From: Antilocapra americana | Taxonomy: Eukaryota > Chordata > Mammalia > Artiodactyla > Antilocapridae | DNA: 64,000 bases | Assembly: GCA_007570785.1 (NCBI GenBank) | Contig: ML660774.1 | Coordinates: forward strand, 641,309-705,308 | Direction of reading: 5' to 3' | Shown here: positions 1 through 12,097 of the stretch, in pieces | Layout of the letters: each line of letters opens with the position of its first letter | How positions within the stretch are numbered: the first letter of the stretch is position 1 | The notes under the pieces: generated by a model | Databases searched by the model: none | Told to the model about the DNA's origin: nothing | What the model saw: only the letters and a program-made list of their open reading frames with translations | Program-made: the position numbers and the translations under genes

Positions 1-744
1 ATTATGCAAAAGAAGATTCCTCAGAAGTGTGGAATGTGCAACACTCAATTGCTTCCAGACCTGAAAGAAGGAGCTTAATTTGACAGTCACTTAAATTGAT
101 ATTGCTTTCAATAATCATGCACTGCTCATTTTGTAAAGGAACCTCAAATTGTCAGTCCCAGTATTTCACTAAACTTTCCTAACACCCTAATTCCAGTTAT
201 TTAATCATATAATTAAAAAGTGATCGAAATAGCACAAGAAAACAATAAAGTATAAACAATCTTGAGAATTCAGTGGGTCCATCTAAAACAGTGGCATTAT
301 TGGAATTATTAATATGAATTTATAAAATACCTATTTTCATAAATAGAGGGACAGCAAAAGAAAGGGCTAGGAAAAAAAAAAAGGTTTCTTCATATTCCTT
401 TCCTGTTCAAAATTTGAGCTGATTTAGATATTAAAGATTGACCGCATGGTAAATGCCATATTTCTCCTCTTTTCACTTCAAACCAATTGCTACTTTATTA
501 CTTTTCCATTACCAAATCATTCAAGAATATTGTAGATTTTCTAGAAAATATAGATAAGTTAGAAAAGTGAAATATCCTGAAATTTCAACCCAGTACCATC
601 ACACTGTAAATTTATCATGAAAATAAAACTCTAGTTCAATTGTTTTAAATTCTACTTATATTCACTACAGTGTAGCAGTGGCATAGCCTTAGATCATTAA
701 GTGTATCTGATGTGAGATTATTAGGGATAATTTACATATATAAT
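1..744. other. AT-rich intergenic DNA, nothing recognised
   Basis: No coding signal, young SINE or long repeat visible. Confidence 0.6.
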
Positions 745-930
745 TTATTCTGGATGCAGGCTTTAGAGTCAGACTCCCTGGGTCAAACTGTTGGTTTTGT
801 CAATCACAGCTGTGTGAGCTTTGGCAAATTATTTTTCCATCTGATAAAATGTGAATAGTAGTACACATACTTCATAAGGTTGTTGTAAGCATTATGTGAC
901 TTAAAAACTGAAAGCACTTAGAATAGTGTC
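745..930 (+). mobile_element. MIR SINE, sense, interrupted by Bov-tA
   Basis: Follows MIR order: tRNA-like head with 'agactccctgggt', the core 'agctgtgtga', then the 'cttcataaggttgttgt' block and the tail up to 'gaatagtgtcctgg', where a Bov-tA begins. Divergence is as expected for an ancient copy. Confidence 0.75.
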
Positions 931-1246
931 CTGGACTTCCCTGGTCGCTCAGCTGGTAAAGAATCCACCTACAATGCAGAGACCCCAGTTTGATTCCTGG
1001 GTCAGAAAGATCTGCTGGAGACAGGATAGGCTACCCACTCCAGTATTCTTGGGCTTCCCTGATGGCTCCGCTGGTAAAAAATCTACCTGCAATATGGAAG
1101 ACCTGGGTTCAGTCGCTGGGCTGGGAAGATCCCCTGGGGAAGGGAACGGCTACCCATGCCAGTATTCTGGCCTGGAGAATTCCATGGATTGGTCAGTCCA
1201 TGGGGTGGCAAAGAGTCGGAGACGACTAAGCAACTTTCACTTTCAG
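931..1246 (+). mobile_element. Bov-tA SINE, two-unit copy
   Basis: Begins acttccctggtcgctcag (tRNA-Glu-like head). A second head, 'gggcttccctgatggctc', starts near 1050. It ends in the Bov-A tail with 'ggtggcaaagagtcgga'. The two heads in tandem suggest one Bov-tA inserted at the middle of another. It sits at the end of the MIR. The open frame across it is not a gene. Confidence 0.9.
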
Positions 1247-1984
1247 AACAGTGCATATTTATTCTATACGTTTAACCATATTGATGGTGTTGATAATAGT
1301 AATGTGCAAGAAGATAAATTACTAGGTTAAATAACTCAGTGTGTATAGAAAGTTGAATAAGATCTAATTCTTGCCTTCAATGAGTATACAGTGAATAAGA
1401 CAAGTAGATAAATGATAAGAATGTAAAGATGTGAAAATTAGGAAATTCCAAAGAGCTTGATACATGAGATTTAAGGAATCATTAATTCAGCATGGCATTC
1501 ATTTATTCATTTCAATTTGATAAATTATTATAATACAGTTTTTAAATGAATATATGCTAGTTAGTTGCAATGAAAATTTCAATACTTAAAATTAATTAGT
1601 GAGCCAGCATATTTCTCAAATGATGATGTTTAATATAGATAACTGTTAGCTATTTAAGAATGAGGTTTTATAGTCTGCTCCCATCGATTTATTGTCTTTG
1701 CTTTCATGATAATTTAGTTTTATGCCCAATTTTATATAAATCAGAGTGCTTTTCTTCCTTACAGTCCTTTTTGATATATCCACCAACTAATGACATTTGT
1801 TGAAAGTCTCCTATATATTTACCATTATACTTGCTCCTCAAAAGAAGTAGATATATTTTTAAGTGTAACAACAACATGAATGAGTTATATATGTAATAAA
1901 AACAATTTCTAATTGCAAAAAAATTAACAAAGCCGTTGGTGAAAATGTTCTCAGTGTGTAACAGTGAAAAAGCCAAAACCCAAA
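1247..1984. other. AT-rich intergenic DNA, nothing recognised
   Basis: No gene or identifiable repeat seen. Confidence 0.55.
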
Positions 1985-2330
1985 TTATAGCTTTAAAAGC
2001 CTTTCAAATCAATAGCAAAAAATATGCACAGTGGAAAGGGAGTAGAACATGAGAAGATGGTTACAATTTTAGAAAAAGTCAAGTATATGAGATGTGTTTA
2101 ATTTCATTAGCAATAAAAATGCCAATGTAACCAAAACTTAAATGCATTCTTCAGTTGTTATATTTGCAAATATTTGTAATACATGCTGTTGGCGAAGTAA
2201 AGAGGACTCCTGGCTGATGGAAGTGTAAATTAACACAGCTCATTAGAAAACCATATTTCTTAAGGATTTTATTTTAAAATAAATATCAATGTATACAAAT
2301 ATCTATCTACAAGAAGGTTCTCTAGACAAT
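1985..2330 (+). mobile_element. Old L1 fragment (ORF2 3' end)
   Basis: The text around 'agcaataaaaatgccaatgt' and 'ctggctgatggaagtgtaaa' follows, with heavy decay, the end of mammalian L1 ORF2. No open frame remains. Confidence 0.45.
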
Positions 2331-2439
2331 CTTAATAAAGAAAGTAGGTTTATTTAGTAAATGATGTACTTTAGAAATAGGTGAAATGAATATTTATTGG
2401 TACAGAAGGGTGCTCACAGTTGTTCAGCATCTCACTTTG

Positions 2440-3370
2440 AGGACCAGTCCCCAGGTGTTTTGGTAATGTTTTTGGCCATTTATGGCCCACATCTGGGTTC
2501 CCCCAGGAATTGACTCCCTGAGGTCCACACCTTGCTGGGGGGCTGACTCATCAGGGCAGGTGTACAAAGGCTCAGCTCCCTGTTTCAGTTCTGAGTCACT
2601 CTGCTGGGGAATCCCAACTGGAGCTCTTCAGGAGATTGTCTGGGATTTTTTACAAGACTGCGTTATATTTTCACTTCTCCTCTGGCCTATGCTGTTTCCT
2701 TCATTTCCTTACAGGTATTGTTCTCAGTAACCCAATACACTTCCTGCAGACAAATCTCCATCTCAAAATCTGTTATCCAGGAACCCAACCTAAGACAGTT
2801 GGTGCCAGAAGGGGACTGGAGAGGAACCCCATGGCGTGTTGGTTACTGTTAGAGCACTGGGCCTCTGGGAAGAAATATGTCTTGATTTATGGCTCTTGCC
2901 AATTTCCTTGGTATAAATACGCCCATCTTGGGCGATCTTACCAAATGCAGAGTTGGGAAAAGATGTGTACAGTTGCTTCTTGTGCTGCGGTGTGGATGCT
3001 TAGCCCTCTGGTAGAAAGTCTCTCACGTGTAATTTGGAGCTTGATTACTCACAGCTAACTGGTTACAGGCAATGAGTCCTCCATCCAGTTAGTAGGTGGA
3101 GGGGTAACTGCCTGTTGCACCGCTGCAGTTGTCAAGACTTCATTCCTGGTGAACCTTGATGGAGTGTGGATATAAAGCAATGCTCTAGTACACAGTGGTC
3201 CCATACCACAGGGATTTGGAAGAGTGGAGAAGTAGTGATAAGAACAGTGACATTGGATGAGTACCATGATGAACTACAGAAAGAAAATAAAAAACGAAAG
3301 GGTATGAATCACCAATTGAAACAGAAGTTTGAGAGTCATAGAGGCTCTTTGGCTGCAGATAGAGACCTTC
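2440..3370 (+). mobile_element. Degenerate LTR-retroelement remnant (ERVL/MaLR-like)
   Basis: GC-richer block in AT-rich surroundings. At about 2795-2820 'aagacagttggtgccagaa' looks like an LTR end followed by a primer-binding site of the Leu-tRNA type used by ERVL/MaLR elements. Upstream is LTR-like sequence; downstream are roughly 550 bp of leader or internal remnant with short broken frames. No intact gag, pol or env frame is visible. The family is not assigned; it may be a ruminant-specific LTR. Confidence 0.4.
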
Positions 3371-3896
3371 ACCTCCTGCATCCATAGCGCAGTAAAAACA
3401 AGAGTTATAAGCCCAAGGATTTAATTATGTTACAGCTATTTCTAGTGACTTTTGGGTTTCTCATGCCAGAGAGAAACAAAAAGGAGTGAAGGAGTCACCA
3501 TCCAGGCTTTGGCAGCTGACTCTGTTTATTAGGTGGAGTTAAGCCTGCTGTTAAACCAGGTGGGCAGAAAGACTGTCTTTGACACCTCAGTTATCTCTGA
3601 GGGCATCTTTGATGATCATTCCCTTGCTCACTCTTGTTTATAAATGGAAACATGCTGCAGCCACAATCTGAGAAAAGAACTCGATCTAGGACGTGAGTTA
3701 GGAAAATATACCAAATTTTCTGGGATCAGAAAAAGAGCTCTCAGCTTTCCTCTGAACTCAGCCGCTGTGGCTGGAAATGAGAGGATGAACTGGTTGTTGC
3801 GATGTAGGGTGGGCAAGGTGGGATTTGACGTAAAGTCGTATCCTCGTTAACTGAACATCCAGGAGCCATGTGTGGAATTAAGGTAACTTAACCTAG
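3371..3896. other. Intergenic DNA, nothing recognised
   Basis: No confident repeat or gene; it may extend the LTR-like element. Confidence 0.4.
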
Positions 3897-4093
3897 ACCA
3901 TGGCTTCTCCATCTTGTCATGATTGACTTTTTTCACTGAGTAGCTTTCTGTTGTTGGGGCTTTTCTGTGAGTTGTAGAATATTTAGCAGCATCTCTAACC
4001 ACTCGTTTCCAGGAGCTTGTGATAACTGATGATGTCTCTACACATTGTCGGGTGTTCTTTGGGGGACAAAATCACCTCCAGTCTAGAACCACT
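3897..4093 (-). mobile_element. MER5A (hAT-Charlie MITE)
   Basis: Reads as reverse complement of MER5A: 'tcatgattgac', 'tgttgttggggc', 'atttagcagcatctctaacc', and it ends 'tctagaaccactt', the terminal-repeat region. Non-autonomous DNA transposon, long inactive. Confidence 0.75.
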
Positions 4094-5560
4094 TATGTAG
4101 ATTTATGTAAGAAGTCAGGAGAGCAGAGTATGAAAGAGTAAACTTTATTTGAACATGTCAGGAAAGGCTTCAGACAGCAGGTAATGTTTGATACTATTAA
4201 GAACTCTACACAGTCAACACATTGGGGGAAGAATCCACAGTGAACCGTTATTAAAAGAAACTCAGTAATGCCATTTATTAAGCTAATTAAGTTATTAGGG
4301 ACAGTTTCTAAGTGAGTTGGTATATACTGAGGACCTGTATGATTGCTTAGATTGGTAGAATGTCAACATCACCCAAAGACCCATCATGTCTTCCTTTTTG
4401 TATCTTGATTAAATTGCCCCTTTTTGACCCTGAAATGTCAAACTACTGCAAAAAAGGGCACAAATGAATTAATATAAAGATGTCACAAGAGTGGAATTTT
4501 TCTCACAATTGGACTTGTGACCGCAAACAGATGGTGCTAAAAGCTTGAGAACACCCCTGCTCATAGTTGAAACCAAAGCATACTGAGTCCTCTTCAGACT
4601 AATTTCTAAAATTAAGTTCATATTTTTAGAAAACACTTGAGCTCTTTGAATATCATCCCTTCCCCTCACTGGCCCCTAGTTTCCTCTTTAGTATGCATTT
4701 TTATTTACACTGTGTTACATACAAAAAAATTAATGCTAAACTCAAGATCATGCTTCTATAAAGTCAAAATCATGATAATTAGAAACAACCACATGATTGA
4801 TTGTGCAATTATTTTCCTTTCGGAACCTTAGACTCCAGTAAATATAACATGAAAAGAGACTTTGAGATAGACTATACCTTTTCAGACTTACACTAAATAC
4901 CAGAGCCTCTACAATGAAGTGCTCACCTTCAGAACATTTGTATTCTTGTGGCCATTTCTCACTGAGTTTTCTGCCTCTATTGCTTTTATGATGTGATAAC
5001 TGCCTAAGTGAAAAATAACACAGATTAAAATGATTTTCTCATCTGGGACTCAAGTTGTTCTTTATGAGCCTCAGTGCTCTACTTAGCATCTTTATTCCCT
5101 GAAGGTAGTTTTCTAGATGACTTTCACCTTGATGACTGAGTTGATGAAGTCAGATGATAATGATATTCACAAGCTGAACAAACTGTGGGAAAAGTCACTT
5201 AGTTCTGGTCAATGATACAAAGGCATTGCTCATGTTATATGGTTTTCCTCTTTCCCATCAAAAAGATAAGAGAGAATTATCATTTTGGAGTATTCTGCCA
5301 ACAATGTTCTGTTCTACAAGTAAATGTTAGGTAATTGGAAATACACTGACATATGGCATTACTATATTATGTTAGCATGCCTTTAATCCTAAGAATACTC
5401 TTTAATAGTATTTTCTATACATAGGTTTCCAATAGTAAGTCCTCATGAAGAGTCTCCAACAGTAGTTTCAATTTGGGGCTAATGGTGTTTCACAAAATCT
5501 CTGATAATGTGAATTTTTCCACTCATGCCTTTGAGACAGCACCATTTAAAAATCACACCA
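4094..5560. other. Intergenic DNA, nothing recognised
   Basis: AT-rich sequence without a supported gene or repeat. Confidence 0.5.
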
Positions 5561-5561
5561 A

Positions 5562-7560
5562 ATGACTTTACTTCTGGGAAGAAGGAGTAAGAAAACTTTT
5601 CCCTATTTTTCCCTCTAAGGATAACTAAAAACCACAGCTATCACATACAAAACAAACTCTAAAAGTGAAGAGAAGAAGAGGACTAGCTGGGAACCTTGGG
5701 ACCCAAGGATTAAAACAGGGGTGTATCCCTCCCTGCCCCCCCCAACCACCACAATGGTTTTCTTTCAGTCTCATAAATCCTGAACTTGGAGATGACGAAG
5801 TAGGTACAAAGATCCAGACCCACCAACAGATGCAGACAAAAAGAGCCCCAGTGAAAGCCTAATCTCTCTAGTCAAAGAACAGGAGGAAGGCAGCTTGACA
5901 AGAAAACTTTTAGGCAATAACCACCGTGGCCCCAGTCCTACTCATGCCAGTGAAGGGGAGTGGGTAGGGCAGACCTCCATTCTCATCAGGCTGGACGGAG
6001 GGAGCCCGCCACCTGCCAAGGTGATGTCAGAGAAGGTCAGGATAGGAGCTAGAAGTTCATCTCTGCCAGGCAGATGCGGCACACCCCTTCCCCTCTCAGT
6101 GTAGGTGAAGAAATTTGAGGATCCAGGGATTCCAGTCCCATCAGTCAGTAATGAGGCATTCTCCCACTTCCTGCTGAGGTGATGTCAGTGGATTTTCACC
6201 CCAGCCCGGGGCAGTGAGACCCATTGTGTGATGTCAGTGGAGGTCAAAGGGGGAGCAGTAAGGAGGAATTCCTGCTTCCCTGGTGGCTCAGAAGTAAAGA
6301 ATCCATCTGCAGTGCAGTAGACACAGCAGAAGTGGGTTCGATCCCTGGGTTTGGAAGATCCTCTACAAGCATGGCAACCTGCTTCAGTATTCCTGCCTGG
6401 AGAATCCCATGGACAGGGGAGTGTGGTGGGCTACAGTCCATGGGGTCACAAAGAGTCAGACATGACTGAATGCACAGAGAGGAATTCCTACCCGCCCCTG
6501 CCATCCAGTGGTATCAGTGGAGACCCAAAGGGAAGGTACAGCCGCCACCTATGCAGAGGTATCAAGGACCCTCACCCCTTCCATCTCCCTGTTCCCCTGT
6601 CACCAACAAAAGCCAAGCCAATTTCTACCCCACCCGGCTACAAGTCACAAGGCGGCAATCCTCACTTCCCCAAAACAGCTAACACAGGTTTAAACAAGAT
6701 CCAGAGTCTCATAGCTTAATACAAACTGTTCAGGTTTTAATTAAAAATCACATATCATACCAAGATCCAGACAAATTATAACTTGAATTAAAAAACAATA
6801 GACACTATCACCAAGACACCCAGCCACAATAAAAATGCCTCACTAAACGATAACCACATTTGAAATATATGAAAAAGAAAGCCACCATGAATACAATGTA
6901 TCAACAAATAGAAGATATAAAGAACAAAACAGAAATTTTGAAACTGAATAACATTAAAAGTAGAACAAAAAGGCCAGTAGATATGATTGAGAACAGAGTA
7001 GAGAAGACAGAGGAAAAATCAGTGAACTGGAAAATAGAGCAAGAGAAATTAGCCAATCTGAAAATCAGAGAGAAAATAGACATGACAAAAAAATGAATGC
7101 CGCCTAAACGATTCTTGAGACTCTAACAAGATATCTAATGCTAGTGTCATAGAAGTCTTGGGAAGACAGGAGAAAGAAGATGGGGCTGAAAAGAACTTGA
7201 ATAGGTAATAGCTTAAAATATTTAATATAGCAAAGTGTGCAAATAATAAGTTGGATTACACTGCCCAATTTCAAGACGTACTGTGTAGTTATAGCAATCA
7301 AAACTGTGCTGTATCACTGCAACAGAATAGCAATTCCAGAAACAGATCCAAACAAATAAGCCCACGAAACTTCTGAAGGAGTTATAATGCAAGAGCAAGT
7401 CCCAACAAATGGTGCTGGAGCCAAAGGGGAAAAAAAAAGGCCTCTGTCCAAACCTCACACAGTGTACAAAATTAACTCAGAATGAAACAAGGACTTGAGC
7501 ATAACAGATAAAACTAATCAACTTTCAGAGGAAAAAACAGAGAAAGTCTTTGGAATCTAG
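5562..7560 (+). mobile_element. L1M-type LINE, internally deleted
   Basis: Three parts in order. (1) 5562-6720: a GC-richer L1 5' UTR-like part with repeated 'gtgatgtcagtgga' motifs. (2) 6720-7215: an ORF1 N-terminal part with the coiled-coil-like stretch IENRVEKTEEKSVNWKIEQE and a tail 'ggggctgaaaagaacttgaa'. (3) 7218-7560: the 3' part of ORF2, with 'ttacactgcccaatttcaag' and 'caacaaatggtgctggag'. Several kilobases between ORF1 and late ORF2 are missing. A Bov-tA is nested at 6274-6478. The element is inactive. Confidence 0.6.
6274..6478 (+). mobile_element. Bov-tA SINE nested in L1M, with target-site duplication
   Basis: Head 'cttccctggtggctcaga', body 'gatccctgggtttggaagat', tail 'gggtcacaaagagtcagaca'. 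The 11-bp direct repeat gaggaattcct flanks it at 6263-6273 and 6479-6489, which marks a retroposition event. Confidence 0.93.
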
Positions 7561-7572
7561 TCTAAGCAAAGA

Positions 7573-7858
7573 ATGGATAAGGAAATGGCAACCACTCCAG
7601 TGTTCTTGCCTAGACAGTCCCGTGGACAGAGGAGCCTGGTGGGCTGCTGTCCATGGGGCCGCACAGAGTCGGACTGAAGCGACTTAGCATGCACGCATGC
7701 ACTGGAGAAGGAAATGGCAACCCACTCCAGTAGTCTTGCCTGGAGAGTCCCAGGGATGGAGGAGCCTGGTGGGCTGCCGTCTGTGCGACCCTGGAGGGGT
7801 TGCACAGAGTCAGACATGAATGAAGTGACTTAGCAGCAAGCGCAGCAGTAGCTAAGCA
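7573..7858 (+). mobile_element. Bov-A2 SINE (dimer)
   Basis: Two Bov-A monomers, each opening 'ggaaatggcaac..actccag' and closing with a 'gcacagagtcgga/agtcagaca' motif. They are followed by an AGC-rich tail (tagcagcaagcgcagcag) typical of Bov-A2. Confidence 0.9.
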
Positions 7859-7879
7859 AAGACATCTTAGATTTGACAC

Positions 7880-9485
7880 TCAAAGCATAGCCTCAATAGT
7901 CACACCACATAACCACATATATATACACCATAGTTATACATAAATGAACTCCAAAAGTATCTCTAATTTTTCCTCAAAAAAAAAAAAAGGTAAAAGAAAA
8001 AAAAAAAATAAAGTAAAAGCCATGCATGATGAAACAGAACAAAATGGCTTCTCATCTGTTTGGCCACATCTGCTGGGTTTAACAAAACACATTTCCTCTT
8101 GATTCATTAGCATGTTTCCAAAGTTTATCTGAAGCCTTTTAAGGGCACCATGTACAAAATTTAATGTTGTGGTTTCTCAAGCTGTTATAGAACATCTAAC
8201 ACGTTATGATATATTATTTGCTCAAGATTCAAGACAAGATTTTCTCATGATGCTGACAAAAGTAGCAATTTCAAAAAGTCTTTTAGTATTCAGCAGTTCA
8301 AATGTAAGCACAGAGAAATGATTATTTTATATGTGTGTTTCTCTGGAGCTCTCTTATTAATCAGTAATACTTTATTAAATATATTATAGAAGAATCTCTC
8401 TTTTTCATCAAATAAGTCATTCCAGTAACAGTGAGATGGGAAGGAAAGGCAAAGAGATGAGTTGAGTGGTATTTTTTTAAAAACAAAAGTACATCATTAA
8501 ATTAATTTTCCATTGTTCTCACCACTGACATTTTTCATCCCTCTTTATGAAAATGAATTGTACAAGTGTATCACATATATTGACAACATTTCTGGGAAGT
8601 TGGGGAGTTGAAGTTTTTGCCATCTACTTTTTCCAAGTCGAATCAAATATTTCTTTATGCTCTACAAAACTCAGTGTGAGTCTATGTAAAATCTACTTAT
8701 TACCCTTACATAGTATATTTTTTCTTGACCCTTTGTAAATAATATGAGGAAAGTTCATGGAGCTAACAAAAATGTCTAAAGTTTGCCCTCACAATTTTGT
8801 CTAGCAAAAATATAATTGTAGTGTTTCTTTAATTGCTTTATTCCTCATCCTTAAAGTTGATTTAAGGTGAAGGCACACACTTTTTCACATTCATGCACTT
8901 AACAAACTTATACTCTTTTCAAGCTCTATTTTCTTAAACTTATGGAGTTATGTATATACCTAATGTGTACAAAAGATTCTCAAAGCATTACTCCTTTTCA
9001 GCCCACTGAAACACTGAGTTCAAATTCTTGAATCTTCATGGAATGTACATATTCTGTTAGCAGAGAAATCCACTTTAAAAAGTTGAAATAGTATAGGGAA
9101 AGGATTATAACTTGCAAAATATCTCAAAAACTATATTTTGATCTTAGACTTGTTAAATTCTTATTTAAAAGAAGACAGATTTATGAACTACTGCCTTGGC
9201 ACATATGAAGAACAAGTTTATTTAGCATATCTTACTTTTACCCAACTCCCTGAGTCCACATAGCATTCTGGAAAGAAAACAGAAAAGGCTCAGGGAAGTC
9301 ATTTTAGCCTTTGCCACTTGCCTGAGACTGGCAGGTGTTAAGTAGACCTTTGGGTTTCAATTTGTTTATCTTGTAGACCTGATAACCTGTGATTTGCTCA
9401 TCTGCATATATGAAATAGGTCAGTGCTTATATAGTTGCTACTGTTCTGAGCACCTTACATGTGTGGTAGAATGAAAATTTGAAAG
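7880..9485. other. AT-rich intergenic DNA, nothing recognised
   Basis: A-rich runs at 7977-8010; otherwise no gene or clear repeat. A short MIR-like hint near 9.3-9.45 kb is too weak to call. Confidence 0.5.
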
Positions 9486-9489
9486 ATTT

Positions 9490-9740
9490 ACCTGAAGCTC
9501 CAATACTTTGGTCACCTGATGTGGAGAGTCGACTCATTGGAAAAGACCTTGATGATGGGAAAGACTGAAGGTAGGAGGAGAAGAGGGCACAGAGGATGAG
9601 ATAATTAGGTAACATCACTGAGACTCAACGGACAAGAATTTAAGCGAATTCTGGGGGATAGTGGAGGGCAGAGGAGAATGGCATGCTGCTGTCCATGGGG
9701 TTACAAAGAGGTTGACACAACTTAGTGACTAAACAGCAGC
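9490..9740 (+). mobile_element. BovB LINE, 5'-truncated 3' end
   Basis: Matches the last 250 bp of BovB: 'gctccaatactttggtcacc', 'aagactgaaggtaggagg', 'gtccatggggttacaaagag', ending in an AGC tail. Confidence 0.88.
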
Positions 9741-9831
9741 AGCAATGTGTTTTTCAGTTCTGGCTTGTCTAGCTACCTTTCCCACCTCTTTCCATCCTTT
9801 CCATCCTTTCCCACCTCTGTCTCAAATTCAG

Positions 9832-9955
9832 GGAGCAGTGGGGAAAATGGCACCCCACTCCAGTATTCTTGCCTGGAAAACCCCATGGACAGAGAAGCCT
9901 GCTGGGCTATAGTCCATAGGGTCACAGAGTCGGACACGACTGAGCAACTTCACCT
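9832..9955 (+). mobile_element. Bov-A monomer
   Basis: Single unit: 'aaatggcaccccactccag' through 'gtcacagagtcggacacga'. Confidence 0.85.
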
Positions 9956-10481
9956 CTCAGTCTGTATCCATTGAATAGCAAGAGCCAAGGTCTCTTATCT
10001 AAACAATAGCAAAAAATATGCAATAAGAGCTGGGTATTTATCCCCAAAATATGATTTTTTGATCATATTTAAGATTCCATGTGCTGGAAAAAGGAATAAA
10101 AATTGGAGAGAGAAGAGAAGCCCAGGAAATGTGTCTGTATAGGGACCATCTCCAGAGTAGCCTTTGGTGGTTTAGTCTTAGGTTGAGAAACTGAGCTTTG
10201 AATAAAAATTTCAATTAAGAAAATAAATAAATCTATGCAGAATTAATTAAAGTGAAGATTCAGAGTAAAACTAAAATGAATATGTCAATGTCTTAGTAAG
10301 CCTAATGTTAAACTAACTAGATTAGATTAAAGATAAGAATAGATTTTCCTGATTTGTTAAGAATCTATTTCATAACTTCCATAGTGAGAAAACTATGTAA
10401 ACATTTAACTCAGCCTCAGAATTAAAATGTATTAATTATTATACCATAACATTGGGAATAATTTCATTATCTTATATTTTG
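9956..10481. other. AT-rich intergenic DNA, nothing recognised
   Basis: No supported feature. Confidence 0.5.
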
Positions 10482-10695
10482 TTGTTGTTTAGTCACTAAG
10501 TCATGTCCGACTCTTTTGCAACCCCATAGATTATAGCCCTCCAGGCTTCTCTGTCCATGGGATTCTCCAGGCAAGAATACTGGAGTGGGTTGCCAATTCC
10601 TTCTCCAGGGGAGCTTCCCAACCCAGGGACAGAACCTGCATCCTCCTGTACCGCAGGCAGATTCTTTACCACTGAGCTGCCTGGGAAGCCCATCT
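10482..10695 (-). mobile_element. Bov-tA SINE
   Basis: Antisense copy: starts 'tagtcactaagtcatgtccg', ends 'gctgcctgggaagccca' (complement of the tRNA-like head). Confidence 0.92.
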
Positions 10696-11377
10696 TCGCT
10701 GTATATGTGGCTATTTTTCTTAAATTATTAATTTTTTATATTATCTAGCAATGTTAATGTGGAAACCTAGAGAAAGCAAAATGTGTGAATTAATATCTAC
10801 AGACCTGTAATAACTGAGTTACAATTTATTGAATGAATTTACAGATTTTGCCCCTCTCCCCCAGTGGTTTCCGTGAGACTGAAACAGAAGAGGGCCAGGG
10901 GTAGAGAATGAGGAAGGAATTTTGTCGAGGGAACCGGTAAGTGAAGCCTAAAACTAGAGGGAAAAGGAAGGAGATTTGTGTTCTCTATTCATGGTGAACA
11001 TAAAAGCCACCTGTGTACAGTCGGTCATGTCGTCTCCAGTTTAACTTATGGTCTAGCCTGGGGCCATCCATGCAAATACCACGTGGCTTTGTCACCTCTC
11101 CATCCCACCGCAATGGAGAAGTCATTTTTACCAGCTGACCTAGAAATCACACAGTTCTATCATGCAAAAAGGGTCTAAGTAATTTAATCATGTGTGTGTA
11201 TGATTGCTGCTCTACACGAAGCTGGTGGCGAGAACACACCAGGAGGTCCCGATTGGCTCCTGCTTTGTAGATGCACATCTAAAAATCAAAGCCAGTTTCC
11301 CGAACTTCGAAACAGAGGCCATGAGTCCATACTTGCAGCTTCATGTCCAAGGGATTCCCATATCCTTTAAAATTTTT
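10696..11377. other. Intergenic DNA with GC-richer stretch, nothing recognised
   Basis: 10.86-11.35 kb is less AT-rich than its neighbours and has scattered CpGs, but I see neither an exon structure nor a known repeat. Confidence 0.45.
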
Positions 11378-11690
11378 TCAATTAATTTTTGGCCGAGCAG
11401 GGTCTTCATGGCTGTGTGGGCTTTCTCTGGTTGCTGCAAGCAAAGGCTGCCCTAGGTGCAGTGGTGGGCTTCTCATGGCAGGGGCTTCTCTTCCTGAGGA
11501 GCACGGGCTCTAGGGTGTGTGGGCTCAGTAGTTGGGTTCCTGGCTGCAGAGCACAGGCTCAATAGCTGTGACACAGGGGCTTGGTTGACCCGAGGTATGT
11601 GGGATCCTCCCAGGGCAGGGATCAAATCCACATCTCTCGCACTGGCAGGCGGATTCTTACCCACCACCACCAGGGAAGTCCTCTCTGTGC
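11378..11690 (-). mobile_element. CHR-type SINE (cetartiodactyl tRNA-Glu SINE), long form
   Basis: Antisense: 'tggctgtgtgggctttctct', 'gcttctcatggcaggggctt', 'agcacgggctctagggtgtg', 'aggcggattcttacccacca', 'ccagggaagtcc'. These are the ordered blocks of the long CHR SINE family. Confidence 0.85.
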
Positions 11691-11728
11691 ACTTCTTTTT
11701 TTTTGTTGTTTTTATGTAAAAAAAATTT

Positions 11729-11815
11729 TTAAAATTTATTTAATTATTTTTTTCTTTACATTATCGTGTTGGTTTTGCCATACATTGACATGAATCTGCC
11801 ATGTGGATCCATCTG
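11729..11815 (-). mobile_element. L1-BT-like 3' end fragment
   Basis: 'ctttacattatcgtgttggt' and 'tttgccatacattgacatga' after a T-rich run: the antisense 3' end of a ruminant L1. A longer relative lies at 30131-30305. Confidence 0.6.
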
Positions 11816-12097
11816 CTGCCCAGGTTTGAAACATACTAGTCAGTGTCCATTCAGAGCTTTTTCATTGCAGTCAACATCCTAGCTTTGATGTCTTGCCCCT
11901 ATTTTTTGAGTCATATGGAACCTTTTAAAGACGTTTTCAGAATTGGTTTAATTTTAGAGAAACTTCCTTCTCTCAAACTATCTTCGTTTTTAGGGTCTTT
12001 TCTGATTCAGTATTTTTTTTAAATATTTTGAGTATTTTTATTATATGATAAATATGTTCTTATTTTCTAATTGTAAAGACCCTAACACTAATAACTA

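Noticed and set aside
2636..3058. 140-codon frame in the LTR-like block
   Set aside because: It spans the presumed LTR end and primer-binding region, so it cannot be a normal coding frame; no domain recognised.
10600..10695. tRNA-Glu-like sequences as tRNA genes (here and in the other Bov-tA copies)
   Set aside because: They are SINE heads without an intact cloverleaf, and are continuous with SINE bodies.
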